A program made the position numbers and the translations under genes. From the NCBI GenBank assembly GCA_010645155.1, contig CM021319.1:9405844-9469843 (forward strand): a stretch of 64,000 nucleotides of DNA, written 5' to 3'. The notes under the pieces are model-generated. The model made no database searches, was not told the DNA's origin, and was given only the letters and a program-made list of their open reading frames with translations. This DNA is from Tigriopus japonicus. Lineage: Eukaryota; Arthropoda; Copepoda; Harpacticoida; Harpacticidae. Within the stretch, counting starts at the first letter, position 1. The number at the start of each line of letters is the position of its first letter. Positions 24,001 through 36,774 of this stretch are shown here, in pieces.

Positions 24001-25815
24001 TTCTCAAAGTTGGTCCAACGTTGTCCATTTTGATGCTCTTGACATTTACATGTGTCTCAGTACAGATTGAAGTCTTACTTTGGTACGAAAAATACTCCCA
24101 ACTAGTTGTAACTTGCTTAACCGGCCAAACGTTTGCAAGGACTCCTTTTCCTTCAAACTATCCTTCTAGGAGATATATCAAATCTGATCAAAGGCCACTT
24201 TGAGAGGTGCTGAAGTTTTTTGTGGCCCTTCATTAAACTCCGAGAACTGCATACTCTTTAAACTTCGGTGTTATTGTATCACGTAATTGAACAGGGCTTC
24301 CAAAAGGAAGTCAATGAGAGACCATTCATTTACGGTGACCTAAAAAATTGCCGGAATGAAAGGGTTGTCATCCATTACCCACTTATGTTTCTGCCTTTGT
24401 CATTATCGTTATCACAAGGGCCCACTGCATTCATGTCCAAAACTTGATTGGACACGTAGATCCAGCCGCACTTCTTTCCAGGAACCTGAGTCATTCAGCC
24501 ATCAAATCCAACCGGATATTGTCCGCGAGTTGAATTGCTCAAACCTGTTTCTTCGAGCCCTCGAAGAGGTGCCCTGTCACTCAAAGAAAACAAACTCCAT
24601 CTTGCCAGATCCCTCTAATAACAACACCTGCCATACGGACTATCAAATCTCGACATCTCGAATTATCTCCGCTCTTTGGTATATTTACAGATTTCATCGG
24701 GTCCCATTAGCCAAGGGATCCGATTTCCACTCAACCTAGATCTGTTTGTAGGTCTGGCTCAAAACGAGTTTTTAGGGTCAAAAGCAGGTGCTAATATTTG
24801 TTTCTCAAGCCATGGAGATAGTTTGCTCGTACGTACTACACTCACCGGGCTTAACATCTGCATGTAGTATTGTAGCTGTATATTGTAGATAGAAGTATAT
24901 CCAAGCTTGAAACTGTGCGTAGAACTTACCAAGCAAATCAGGCAGGCTCAATTCAAAATTTGAGAGAGTCGAAAGACCGGTTTTCGAGTGGGTTCAAATC
25001 CATATTTTGCCTGCGAGGCAAGCTTTTCTTCGCTTTTGGCTTCTAACAGAGGAACAAGAAATATTCTATTAGAAGACACCAACGAGTTGAAATAGAACGA
25101 AGACTTTGTCATGTTCAACGCTAATTGAAACCTCGATAGCGAATGAAACTGCTAGACGAGGAGGAGTTTAATGTGCAGATTAACAGGCCATTAATCGAGT
25201 TCACACGTGTTGACCGCAAATTTGCAATCCCTATCCACGTTGATAAACTGTCTTTAAGAGCCTCACAAATCTTGTCCATTGTGGAAGCCAACGTGTGCGT
25301 CATTGCGGTATTCCACAATCCGACCGCCAACACATATGGAGAACTCTTAATCTGGACAACCAGGCTTCCAGACCGTAAGAATTGGCATTCCATTTCCAAG
25401 GTTTGCTTGATTTGAATTGTTTCAAAATTCTTGAATGCTATAGCTAGTACCTTTTTCGTTTACCGTTTTCAGAAAATGGAATGACTCTTTTGAATATGAT
25501 ACTTGAACTAAACATTTTCAAATCTAATTCTGAGGTAATCTTGCAATGATAAAATATAAAATAAACATTTTCCATCCATCCACAAGACTCTGAAGGTTGG
25601 ATTAATTGATTAGTTTTACTCTAGGGCTCTAGTTCAAGACAGCTTCAAGGCATGACTTCAGGCAAATTTCTAGTGTTTCTATGACATTCTGTAACTGCAT
25701 TAAATGACTAAGACGCTGCTCAGTTGTTTGACCCAATGTGCTTAGGTTTTTATATTTAAAGCACAAAAGTGGCCAGAAATGTTGATAAATAAAATTCCTG
25801 AAAGACGCCACAAAT
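21051..25815. other. Intergenic DNA, no supported gene
   Basis: Nothing here has both coding character and splice signals. The longest frame (24356-24739, plus, 127 codons) has no recognisable domain, and no SINE or LINE similarity is visible by eye. Confidence 0.4.
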
Positions 25816-25944
25816 GTCAGCTGATATGCCCTAATCAGCGCCTCTTGTGGTTATATTGAAACATTTAATAAATAATATAACCATACGGCAACTTTGTTTC
25901 AATTTGACCACAAGAGGCGCTGATCAGGGCATATAAGCTGACAC
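25816..25944. repeat. Inverted-repeat hairpin, 36 bp arms
   Basis: TGTCAGCTGATATGCCCTAA... (25816-25851) and ...GGGCATATAAGCTGACA (25909-25944) are complementary over 36 bp with about three mismatches, around a 57 bp AT-rich loop. This looks like a small foldback element or MITE core; no target duplication is evident. Confidence 0.7.
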
Positions 25945-26092
25945 TTTTTGCAGGGTTCATAAGTGTATTTACCTCTTGACGGAGGATTAAAGTAATCAAG
26001 CTAAGGTTTATTTTGTCAAGTAATGTTTCAAGTTTATGGCCATTACTTCTTTTCAATTCAATTAATTAAGCAGTAAAGGTGATTTTTGTCTG

Positions 26093-26232
26093 CTTTGGAC
26101 ACCTTTCTTTTGCGTTTGTTGGACTTTTGGACACTTCGAGACACCCTTGGGGTATTTTTGGACACTTCTAGACACCTTTGGGGTATTTTTGGACACTTTT
26201 GGACGTTTTTGGACACTAGGGTGCCCAAAACC
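26093..26232. repeat. Short tandem repeat array (GGACACTT / GGGGTATTTTT)
   Basis: Two adjacent ~31 bp units (GGACACTTCGAGACACCC then TTGGGGTATTTTT; GGACACTTCTAGACACCT then TTGGGGTATTTTT) are followed by degenerate TTTTTGGACACTTTTGGACG units. It is non-coding. Confidence 0.7.
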
Positions 26233-27782
26233 ACAGACCATATCTAAACCTTGCTTTGTGCCAGAAAAAAGGACAACTTTGCTTCATCAGCTGGTACATA
26301 ACGCTAGTCCCTAAAATGGAGGGAATATCGAAATTTTCAAAATTTTGCCAGCATGGCCAAATCTTGAACAAACTTAGCTTACTTTACATACTTTGTTCTT
26401 CACGCGATTGAGCCTCGATACTTCAGATACGCGGTCGACCTGAGACCTGAGAAGATAGTAGCGCTGCCGAGCCAAGTTTTCCCTTTTTCTCTCGCCAAAG
26501 GTGACACCTAGGCTTTATATGATGTGTCCAAAACTCTCTTGATACCGAAAAATGCCCATCCTGTCCTCCATGCACACGTCACCAAAAAGCTGACCCTATA
26601 TCTTAAAACGTCTACACACTTTGCTTGGCTCAAAAAAACTTTTTTTCGCGCTCTACTTATCCCGTCAATTTCTTCTCATCCTTGAAATACGATGTCCAGG
26701 GTTAGAGTTCTCTCAGTACAACAGAAAGATCGGAGACACATTAAGGGGATATAGGCCAGTCTTTGGCCGCCCATATATTTGTGATTTGATCAGGATTTTA
26801 ATGATCTTTGGACGCCTCCCAGTCTGGGATGGTTGGAAAACCCCGCATAATATCAGCGATAACTAAATCTGGCCGATTTCTTGAAAAACAGAACAATTCG
26901 ATGACAACGTGGCGATTTTTCTTTGGAGTCTACAAAATACTCGTTTCCAACACCGTGAACTCGTAAAGCAACATCTGATTTGGCTAGTACATGGACGCTT
27001 ACTCGTGGTTTCTTATTCAAACAGGACGTTATGCCTTTAGATTTAATTGGTCTGCTTAAAGCCATTATCATCATCGTGGAGTCTAACAAGATTGAGAAGG
27101 AAGCTAAACAAGAGACCCGTTTTGCTAGTTCGTCTCGCCCCTTTGGAAAGTCCAAATCCACCAAATAAGTCTCAGGTTTTAAGAAGAAGAGGCAAAGAAT
27201 TCTCGAAACTAATCATTAGTATGATCTACGGCCTTTTTGAAAGACTTCGTGTCATGACGTGTTCGACGAAAAAGAACCATTTCAGAGAACACTGACAAAA
27301 TTGCCAATAACTGAACTTTACGCACACCTCAGCGAAAAACACCAATCTGCCAACATAAACAGAGAGAACGTAAATCACTTGTCGATGATTGTTTTTGAGA
27401 ACATGAGCAGCCAAGTCAATCTTTTGTTTTAAGAAGTGTCTACCTTTGGAAATATTGGCATTAAATCACAGCAAAGACACTTATTCGAGTCCATCTTTTT
27501 TGTCTATGTGAAGGAAGAAAGACTGCTAACAATAACGCTCCAAGTTTTCGTTCATTGAACTCTCAAATGTACAATGAGCAAAGTATGAACTTAATTTTAA
27601 CCTTCAATTTTGCACTCATCAAGAATTGGTAATTATTAATTTTGGTAATAAAAAGAATTGGTAGTTGGTAATGAATGAAATGTGATATAATTACTAATCC
27701 AATCGCATAACAATCACAATCCGATTTAATGATTTCGTCCAGGGGCAACTACATTATTCTTAGGTTCAAAACAATGGTTAGA
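26233..27782. other. Intergenic DNA, no supported gene
   Basis: The overlapping open frames on both strands at 26853-27295 do not resemble a known family and lack convincing splice borders. No repeat is recognised. Confidence 0.35.
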
Positions 27783-27790
27783 GTGATATC

Positions 27791-28300
27791 TAGGGATGGG
27801 AAAAAAGCGCAAATAAACGTAGGCTTTAAATTACCAAAATTGCACAAAAACCTGCGTTAAATCGCAGAACAGAATGCAGAAAAATGTTGAAATCGCCAAT
27901 AAAACTCCATAAAATTGCAAGAATACACGCCATTCAAAAATGAATTGAAAACAAAATAAATTGTTACCATTGACAGAAAATATATTTGTATTCAGGTGCA
28001 ATTATTGTGCTCTAAAAATATGAGATGGCCAATTTTCATTGAGATTTTCGCTATTCTTGTTTTATTTATATAAATTGGCTGAACTTTTGTGATGTGCGTT
28101 GAAAAATATTGACCCTTCAAATCGGAAGAAAAATCTTCCAACACTTGATATTTTTTAACATAAAAAAACATATTTTCAGCAATTTGAAAATTTTAAGCCA
28201 AATTTCCGAATAAAAAGGGCCAATAAAGACGGAAAGTGCCGTAAGACAAAAAAATAGTTTACGTTACGAAAAATATGTTTGCACTTTTTGCCTGTCCCTA
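27791..28300. mobile_element. hAT-like non-autonomous element, 510 bp
   Basis: The left end TAGGGATGGGAAAAAAGCGC and the reverse complement of the right end, TAGGGACAGGCAAAAAGTGC, form about 23 bp terminal inverted repeats. The flanks GTGATATC (27783-27790) and GTGATACA (28301-28308) agree in six of eight bases, as expected for an old 8 bp target duplication. The interior is AT-rich, has no transposase and carries GCGCAA/TGCAGAA-like motifs. Confidence 0.6.
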
Positions 28301-29239
28301 GTGATACATTATATTCTTTTATCGAACTTTGACTTTACAAGTATAACAGGCCATGGATATGGAAGTATTCAAAAGCCATTGTAAGTCAATAAGCACTCTT
28401 CAAGGAAATACTTAAGTACTAAATAATCTTTAATGAAATCTTATCTACGTGGTTAGTTAGCATTTAATGTCCATAAGTTCTTAATCCTATAATAAGTTTT
28501 GTTTCGTTTTTCTGTCCTTTTAGTAACAAATCGGTTGAATCAATGAAGGCCATAAAATTAAACACAATTTTAAAGTAAAGAATTGCTAAATAAAATTAAA
28601 AAATACAATAAAAACAAAAGAAATAAAAGAAATAAAAAATCCATAACTTGAAACCTGACTAAATGTGTTTCCCAGAGCAACGTTTCCCCAGACTTGGAAA
28701 AATCATTTTTTGAGGATATTCTTTGGGGAAAAATCGATTTTCAGATGTAATTTGGCTTTATGTGCATGAAATGTTGTCTTTTTACTTTGGTTCTCCATGC
28801 TTTAAAAGATAGCGCAAATAGATGTTTTCATTTACCATTATTACTTTTTAAATGACTAGAAGGTGTAAATGAGTGGAATTTATAATCATGTCTTTAGAAG
28901 AGCTTGATATTTTTTTGCATCATCAATTCAAAGACAATTTGCACCGAAGATGGTCAATCCAAAATTTGGTCTCAAATCTCTTGATAACAATGGTCAAAAA
29001 AATATTGGTTTGTACAGGAATGAGTCAAGGATGACTCTACGGAGGATTCACTTCAAGGTCGAAGGACCTACAGCTTAGGGCCAACACCGGCAATTTAGGA
29101 CATGCGATGACTGCCTTTGATTCAATAAATTTTGATTATTTTGCTAATAACATTTGTTTTTGAGTGAATGGTGGAACATAACAACATTTTAACAGTGGCA
29201 AATAACCAGAGAAATGACGTGTGTTCAAGTGAATGGATG
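28301..29239. other. AT-rich intergenic DNA
   Basis: The stretch contains A/T runs and AAATAAAAGAAATAAA-type simple sequence near 28600. I see no gene or element in it. Confidence 0.4.
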
Positions 29240-29665
29240 TATTTTATAACATTTCAAGGAGAGTGAAAGTCATGTTACACTCCAATATAAGTCTAACGTA
29301 CACTTATAATTTTCTTGTCCCTCATGGTGAAAGTGCGTCTCAGGAGCCCCATCATTCCCTTCACCCGCATGACGATATCAGCACAGTGTTCACGGAATTT
29401 CATGTTCCGATCGAATATGATACCAAGGTCTGTTTCCATGTCTACACTCTCAAGTTCCTGGCCTTTCAGGATATACTTGGGAGTGGTTTTTGGCCTCATT
29501 CCAAACCTCATCATCTTACAATAATCCACATTGAAGGTTCCATTATTTGAGGCCCATTCTTCAGCTGAGTTCAAGGCACTTTGGGCTCATTTCTCATCTT
29601 GAGGTTGCAAGATAATCCCAATGATCTTCAAATCATCCGCAAATTTTAGCATCTTTGTGGGTGCA
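29240..29665 (-). mobile_element. Non-LTR retrotransposon fragment (RT C-terminal part)
   Basis: The minus strand encodes LKFADDLKIIG (the reverse-transcriptase F/YADD active-site motif), a stop, then a long segment with NNGTFNVDYCKMMRFG and TDLGIIFDRNMKFREHC, typical of the region after YADD in CR1/jockey-type LINEs. It is 5'-truncated at about 29665 and carries a stop at about 29600, so it is dead. Confidence 0.75.
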
Positions 29666-31182
29666 GTCCAATCCAGCCATGAAGGCACTCTCTTGTGGTT
29701 GATTAACCATTGATGTCTTGTGTTGACTAGTCTTCTCATAGTTGATCTTTCTCAAAATTAGTCTGTCTCTGTATCTTAGGGTTGCCACTTCAATTCCACG
29801 TGCTTGTTCTTGTCTAATTGGTGATGATTCCATTGCTTTTTCCCATTCATTTTCATGTTGAATCACCACACCAAAGTTTGCAGTAGTGACAAGAGAATAC
29901 CAATATTCCCTGAATCCTACGATCCATTTCTTGTCCATCTATCTATCCATTGAATGATCTGAGAGTAAGATGAAATGCTCAAAAGCATGCGGAAGAAACA
30001 CATATGTGACGCAAATGACTTTGAGTAGTTCTCATCAATAGAGAATACGATGTTCTTTGATTGGAAGAAAGAAAGAAAGAAGGATGAAGTCAAGCTCTCT
30101 TTTTCTTTGAAGGGCCACACACGACCCATCCAAATTTTCTCTCTCAATTAGCACGACTGGGTCTCTCTGTGCACTAAAACACTAGAATGTGACACTTGGA
30201 GATGGCAAGATAACCAGAATGATCGGTAAATCCACAAAGCTTTTGAGTGGCATCTTCTTTGAAGCTCAATTCACAATGGTCGCACATTTCTCAAGGTGAC
30301 CAAATTGATTAGGGTTGGTTCATAACCTAAATTGACCACTTCTATCCAACATTGAACAACCCTCTCCAAAAATAGTTCAAAGACCACTTTTAGATACTGG
30401 CTTAAAATATTGAGTTAAAAGAAAACAAAAAGAACACAATTCTTGTTTTAAAGAAGATAAGAAATGTTGCCCCTCTCATTGAACCTCTCGTTCAAGTGGT
30501 CACCCTGTCAAACTAACAAACACTGACACCACGTGGAGAATTCTCAAACTAAACCAGGGTTGCCATGGGCAAAAGAAACAATATTATAATAGATTATTGA
30601 TTCCCGTAAATCTTTCAATAACTTCAAAGTTTCAAATCGTTTTTCAAAATCCAATGGAATGAGCTTTGCTCATGAAAAGAAATGAATAGATTGTAATAAG
30701 ATGTTTGAGTGGCGTCCCTGCCTCTCTCTTTTTTCCTCGCAAATATGTATGTTGAACTTCTCTCAACCTAGAATTAATGACGGATCAGTGATGATCCAAC
30801 GCAAGGTGGATTGATGACGTCAAAAATACTACTCTGAAATTCGTCCTGTAGTACAGTGGTTCTTGAATGAGTGTACTCAAGACGAATTTCAATGATCGAC
30901 AGAAAACCTATCATTGTAATTGAATGAGTGGTTTTTGTACCCAAACAATTGTTCAATAATTTTTTTATTGATCTAAGTCTCAGGAACCTTGAGATGCAGT
31001 CATAATATTCATCAATTATTTAGCTGTCCTTTGTCTGCATGAAATGGAAACATTCCGTTCTCTTAAGACTATGACTACCTCTGGTTTTGGGAACCAATGA
31101 ACTCCACAAAATTTGACAAGGGAATAAAAATGGCTCAACAACTGGTTGCTTTGCCAATTTTATAATTTACAAGTGAGAACTT
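29666..31182. other. Unassigned sequence, possible decayed retroelement
   Basis: A minus-strand open frame (29938-29633) of 101 codons runs into the LINE fragment and has no recognised domain. On the minus strand TGTTAGTTTGACAGGG near 30520 looks like an LTR start, but no matching end, primer-binding site or second copy is in the window. Confidence 0.25.
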
Positions 31183-31340
31183 ATGGAGTTGCGGTTAGTG
31201 CAGCATCCTGTAGTTAGAGAAGCCCAAGGTTCGATTCTCTTCCTCGACCTTTCTCAAGGAAGCTTGCAGACGTTCATCTACACGCACATACGGACAGTCG
31301 CTCTAAAATCGGACTTACAAAAAAACACAAACAAAAAAAT
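31183..31340 (+). repeat. tRNA-derived SINE, short copy with A-rich tail
   Basis: GAGTTGCGGTTAGTGCAGCA (A-box-like), CAAGGTTCGATTCTCTTCC (B-box) and CGACCTTTCTCAAGGAAGC match the 3.5 kb SINE. The body is shorter and ends in an A-rich tail at 31319-31340. Confidence 0.55.
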
Positions 31341-34300
31341 GACGATGAAATGGTTAGCTTCACTGGAGGACTTTGATTTTTAATTTAAAATAAAAAACGG
31401 GACTTATCTCCCGTTAAAAAAATATTTTTGATAATGACTGATAAGACACAGATAAGGATCTAATGAATCTTAACCGAAACAGAAACGGAGTTTTTTTACA
31501 ATTTGAAAAGCTTCATGACTTTTGAAATTTTATGATTTGCCAGAAAAAATACTGAATCATTTCTTGCTCAATGTGTATTCCTGATGAAAACTCGCATAAA
31601 AAAGATGAAATATTCTAGTGTTGTTGGGTAAGTGCGAGAAAAGCGAGCAATCATCATTATCGTCTTTGGCATGGCTGCCTTCGATGCTTCGATTCTGTGG
31701 GAAAGGGTTTGCTTAACTTCTATCCATCCATCCTCTGTGAGGGTACGAACAATCTGTTGGATGGATGGGTAAGTAGAGTGGCATGGGCTGGATGGAGACG
31801 ACAACAATCATACCCGTAATTTTCGTTTGTTGAACCCCGTTGAGTCCGTTCATGATCGTCAACATCAGCTGAGTCAGTAAAAACAGAGACTACGGAGCAA
31901 TCTAAACCAGTTTGATCTAATTTTGAAATCATACCAGTTCAAAGAAAGTCTGTAGGGAGCCTAAATGTCTTGAAATTACTTTGAAAAAAAGAACTGTAGG
32001 AATTCACTCTTGGCAAAGATGTTAGATTTCGACTCTATTTTGGCCTGTTACGTTACAGTTGTGTAATTGAAACTCAAAATGGTCAATTTGTTTAATGATA
32101 AAAACGCGCAAAATATGAAGAATTGAGCAAAAACTAAACCAAACTATGGATAATACCTAGTACAGAGTCAAAGCTCCCATATCGACACATGAAGTGGCGG
32201 TATTTAAAATCAGTGCCCCCAGGTGTTCCAGATGAAAACGCGCAAGAAAGCAAGAAAATTTGCCAAAAACGCAAGAAAAAGCGCAAGTTTTTTGGTTGCA
32301 CATAAGAGAGCGCAAGAAAAACGACGAAGCGCCCAAATCGAAGCTTTCTAGAGCATGAAATATAGGCGCATTGCTAAAAGTGCATTGAAATCAAGAGGTT
32401 CAATAAAAATGGCACAAGTAACAAGTAAGTCGTCATGGTTAAATAAAATCTTTTTCAATCTTTTTATGCCTAATTTTAGTGAAGTCTAGCCTGCTTTGTT
32501 TTTCAGTGGTTATAATGGTAATTCAAATGGTTAAAATGAATATTATCATTGACAAGTTGAAAATTATTTTTAACAATCAACAGGATATTTGAAATCAGAT
32601 TATTTGCAATTTCACAAACATTTCACAATATCCTGACCTCAGAAGTGACCCCCAAGACTGCAATTCACAAATATATTAATTGTATATAAATGTATGTATC
32701 CCATTATACAATGATTCTCGCAATGACCATATCATTAAAAGAATTATAAAGATATTATAATACACTCATACAAAAGCCACAGAAGCTGAAGTTAAGAATG
32801 CATTCATAACTCCATTACAAAGCTTAAGTAGTAATTTCAGTGTCAATCTGATGAAAGAAACCATAAAAGACAAAGAATACACTTTTCGCATCATGTTTGG
32901 TAAATTAGGAAGCCTTAAGAAATTCCTCAGCCATATGTTTTTGACTCTTTTATGTCAGAAAAGAAATATATTTAGTGTCATAAACTGGCCAAAATGAAAG
33001 ATGAACTGTTAAAAAAAAGAAAAACACAACTTTTTCAATCTTTAACATATTTCATACTGACAGGGTATTTGTTATTTTTGCAATATCTCTATTGCAAAAC
33101 TTCTATTCTCATATTGAGCAAAGTTTGTCTCTGATTTAAAAAATACTAAGATTTAGCAAAAGTACTTGTATTTTGAAAAACTTTCATGCTCACTTCACCA
33201 TTATGATTTGATATTGTGGATCCAGAAATTGTTTCAGACTAAAATTTTGCAGATTTTGTGCTAAAAGTAAAATTAGGTGGTTCTAATGGTACCCAAAAAC
33301 CATTTATGTCTGGGCAAGTTGAAGGTTTTGAGTAACGTCCACTAAAAACGTATTTTGAGGGTGTCAGGGGGGAAAAGTAAAAAACAGTTTTTGTTGTCAG
33401 CATGTGTAGAAGGTTAACATTGTTGATCAATGAATTCATTTCAAGTTTCTTGATCAAGATGGCCCTTTAAATTGAATTGAAGCTGTGCCTAAATTCCTAG
33501 AATCCCATTTTTGAAATAGGGCTATTAATTGAGAGAATGCTTAAACCCTTAAGTACAGTTGCTTTCCTGACCGCCAATTTGAACCAAATGTTAGCTTAAC
33601 CATCTGTGGACCTTAGAAAAGTAAAACTGATATGATGTAAAGTATGAGCAAAATCAAGCCAAAATTGTGCTTTTTAAAAAACCTACTTTTATAAAAATGA
33701 CTCCTTTGAATGGTAGATGACGTTAGTGTAACCTCAATTTCAAAAGTTCGTAACCGGTTTGTGACGCTTATTTGAAAAAGATCATTGGTTCAGGAGGTCA
33801 ACATTTAATGGAAATTTAAAGTAATGACAAAAAATGCTTGTTCATATTCGTAAGTAGAGATTTCAGGTCATATGTTTTGTGCTTGGAGATGTATGCTTGA
33901 AGCATACTTCATCAATTGACTTCCGCTCTTTTTGAGTCTCTTTAACGTTTTCAGGCTTTTAAGACGACGCCATATTAAAGACACCTTCTTTTTAACGGCT
34001 TTTTAACCCAAATTTTCATTAGAAATGCTCTTGCAGGCTTAAAATACCCTTAAAGTTAATAATGGAAGCATGCTTGCAGCGTGCTTTGGTGCGGACAAAC
34101 TATATGAGCCATATATTCCAGTGCTTTGTGATTGACTCAAACTTAGGAAATCATTTTTTGATTCGTGATATGCTTCAAATATCACCTTTCACTGTTTTTT
34201 TAATGTTTGCTTCCTGTTTTTTTCATTTTTTTCAGGGAGGTACCTTAAACGTACCTTTAACCTTAATCTTTAGGCCAAAATGTCAACTTATTATGAGGTG

Positions 34301-35181
34301 TGGTTTTCGAACAACGTTCGAAATTAAATCGATTGACTATTTTTTTAATTCGAGTGGCATAAAGAACGTGGCAGTTTTTTGAAATTGCAATATTTTTTAA
34401 CATGTTTTTGATTTTTGGCATTTTTTGCCAACAAAACTCATGACTCATGATGAGTATTTCAATTTTTGGCACTCATGCCGTGAATCACTGGTAAATATTT
34501 TTCGGCTTTGGTCTCCCCGTTGCTCTTCAAATCATTGTTGTATTTTCCCTGCATAACCCAGCCAATGATTAAGTGAACTTTTTGCGCAGAACGAGTTCCT
34601 GGTGCAGTACTCGAGCTTTTCACAATATCTAATTCTAGACCCTATCACTTTTAAAAGGCATGATGAGCACATATTTCACATAAAGGGTGGTGTCATAAGA
34701 TGGCAATTTAATAGCACCTTGATATAATTTCGGGCGTCGCCATTTGCTGTCTTGAGCCTCGAAGAGAAAGAACAAAGAAGTGGCCAGGTAAGCAATTTTT
34801 CTCGAGACTTAGACACTAGATAAACCATCAACCAAGATAAACGAGAGCGGAGAGCGCAGATCCCAGACCCTGAAACCATTTCAATAATAAGCCCATTACC
34901 TTCATCTCATTGGGGTGCCGTTAACCTCAACGATTATTTGAGTCAGAATAGCAGGCGTAACTTGTGTTTGCATCAGGAAACCTTTACGAACAAGAACAAG
35001 AATAAAAACAGTGCGCAATGTTTTCCCAAATACTACAAAACCTTTAAATTGCACAAGTTTTCTTTACTTACTTCATTCGTTCATTCCCGCTAAAAATATC
35101 TCGATATCCAGTTTCTCGGATGATTACATTTTGTATCAAGTCCAATAGGACATTCAATTGTTTAGTGAGTGTATCACAAAC
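31341..35181. other. AT-rich intergenic DNA with a GCGCAAGAAA motif cluster
   Basis: At 32230-32330 the motif GCGCAAGAAA or close variants recur five or six times within 100 bp, resembling the subterminal arrays of the hAT-like elements elsewhere in the window; no inverted termini are identified. No coding exon is visible in the rest. Confidence 0.35.
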
Positions 35182-35891
35182 ATGACAGAAGTGGAAAAAA
35201 TCAAGCTAAAATTGAAACTTACTCCACTTCCGTTGGAAGGTGGATTCATTCGGGAATTGCGGGTAATCCTGACCAGTGGTCAAAGTCCCTTAGAGGATCA
35301 AAAACAAGAGGATCCAAGCGATTTGAACTCCTCCTCAATCTATTACCTTCTTCATGGAACAGAAGTCTCTAAGTGGCACCGAACTATTGGAACTGACGAG
35401 TATTTTGTATGGAACAAAGGCAATACACCCATGATTTTGCACGAGATTGATGTCGACAACCACTACAAGGTTTGTATTAGAACGTTATTTTGAAACATCT
35501 TTTTTTTGAGACCTTTTGTTCTTTAGAAAACCGTTCTGGGTGATCCATTTTTGGTCCCAGGGGCTGTTTTTCAATATCTAATCAAAGCAGGTCATTGGGT
35601 GGCTGCTGAACTCGAGAGTCAACTGAAAGATGATTATTGCTTGGTAAGGGAAAAGATGGTATACCATTCATGCTCATTCGTCAGCCATTTCTTCAAATAT
35701 AAAGCTATCTTGAATTCCAGATATCTTGTGTAACTGCCCCACCTTTTCAATGGAGTCACTTCGAGGCTCTTTCAAAAGATGACAAAGGTGCAGAATTGCG
35801 AAAATGTTGCCCAGAAATTCCATTTGGAGATCGATATTTCATTCATCCCTCAGGGTTAGAAGAACTCAACACTTTGGGAACCTCTCTTTAA
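35182..35891 (+). CDS. Cupin (DUF985/Cupin_5 family) protein
   Basis: Small RmlC-like double-stranded beta-helix protein of the DUF985 family; the substrate is unknown for most members. Three exons, 35182-35469, 35527-35643 and 35721-35891, have GT/AG borders, phase 0 throughout and give 191 residues. Family signatures in order: LPLEGGFIREL (residues about 11-21), SSIYYLLHGTEVSKWHR (51-67), DEYFVWNKG (72-80), VPGAVFQYLI..GHWVAAELE (107-126), and SCVTAPPFQWSHFE (137-150). The E of EGGFIRE and the H of KWHR sit where the family's putative metal/ligand residues lie. The start is the first ATG in frame (AACATGACAG). No secretion signal is present, so it is probably cytosolic. Confidence 0.85.
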
Positions 35892-36211
35892 CTTGCATCT
35901 TTCGTTCCTAATGAAAATGCATTGGAACCTGTATTTGGATCTATGGCTTGATCTCGTTTCCAATGAACCGGGAATGAAAAGGGAATTACAGTATGAATGA
36001 ACAAATTTGACGTTGATCTGTGTTTTTCACTCAATTTCTCATTTCTACTTATTCTGGACTCACGAGGAATCGGTCCTAGAGCGCTCTAATCGGTCCGAGA
36101 AAAGAGCCTTTGGAAAACATTTCGAAGGACAAATCGGCGACCAAATTTTCAGTCGTACGATGTTTCTTTAACAACATTAATTCATATGAGGCGTAATGAA
36201 TGACAAAGCAG
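35892..36211. other. Downstream region of the cupin gene
   Basis: It should contain the cupin 3' UTR. No canonical AATAAA is seen within 150 bp of the stop, and nothing else is recognised. Confidence 0.35.
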
Positions 36212-36774
36212 ATAGGGAGATTTACCATTTGATTTACAACCCCTCCTACAACAACAGAAGAACATTTCCAACATCAAGGCCTTCCTAAAAGAAATATGGG
36301 AAGACATATCCAAAGGACAACAGGGTCCAGAACAGCAGTACATCAACTCCCAAGTCATACTGATCCACAACCAGGTACGAACAGCCAACCACCTGATAGA
36401 CGATCTATTTTCATTGGCAGACATTGAGCCACCCAGACCATCCCTAACCCGACGGCCCAACCGATCTGCACTGCTAATGGCCGGTCTAGCAACCATTGGG
36501 TCCACGCTAAGCAGTCTAGTGTACTCCCGATTCCTTTCGGTACGAATTGATAAGATTCAGCAACAAGGCGACTCCCTAGCCCACAACGTAGAGATTCTAA
36601 CACGCAAAGTTGATGACAACGCCTATAGAATTGGCATTCTGGAAAAGACGATCCCAACTGGTGTTGCAATATGAAATCGAGCAAGAAAGGGAAATGCACC
36701 GTGGCATGATGAACATTGACACCAAATATCGAGCCCTAACAACATATTCCCAGACGCTTGCAGAAATCCCTTAG
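36212..36774 (+). pseudogene. Retroelement envelope-like fragment, frameshifted
   Basis: An open frame following TAG encodes about 154 residues: a helical stretch, a basic LTRRPNR site, immediately a small-residue/hydrophobic segment (ALLMAGLATIGSTLSSLVYS), then a heptad-rich region (about 50 residues). A frame change near 36655 allows about 40 more residues to a stop at 36774. The order basic cleavage-like site, hydrophobic peptide, coiled coil recalls fusion subunits of envelope proteins from insect errantivirus/Pao-type retroelements, but that is an architectural resemblance; no pol or LTR is adjacent. There is no start codon, and the copy is clearly incomplete. Confidence 0.4.

Noticed and set aside
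24356..24739. 127-codon plus-strand open frame as a gene
   Set aside because: No family resemblance and no supporting signals; length is within chance for this composition.
29950..30525. LTR of a copia-type element
   Set aside because: A TGTTAG start and an open frame downstream are suggestive, but there is no second LTR, clear primer site or recognisable gag.
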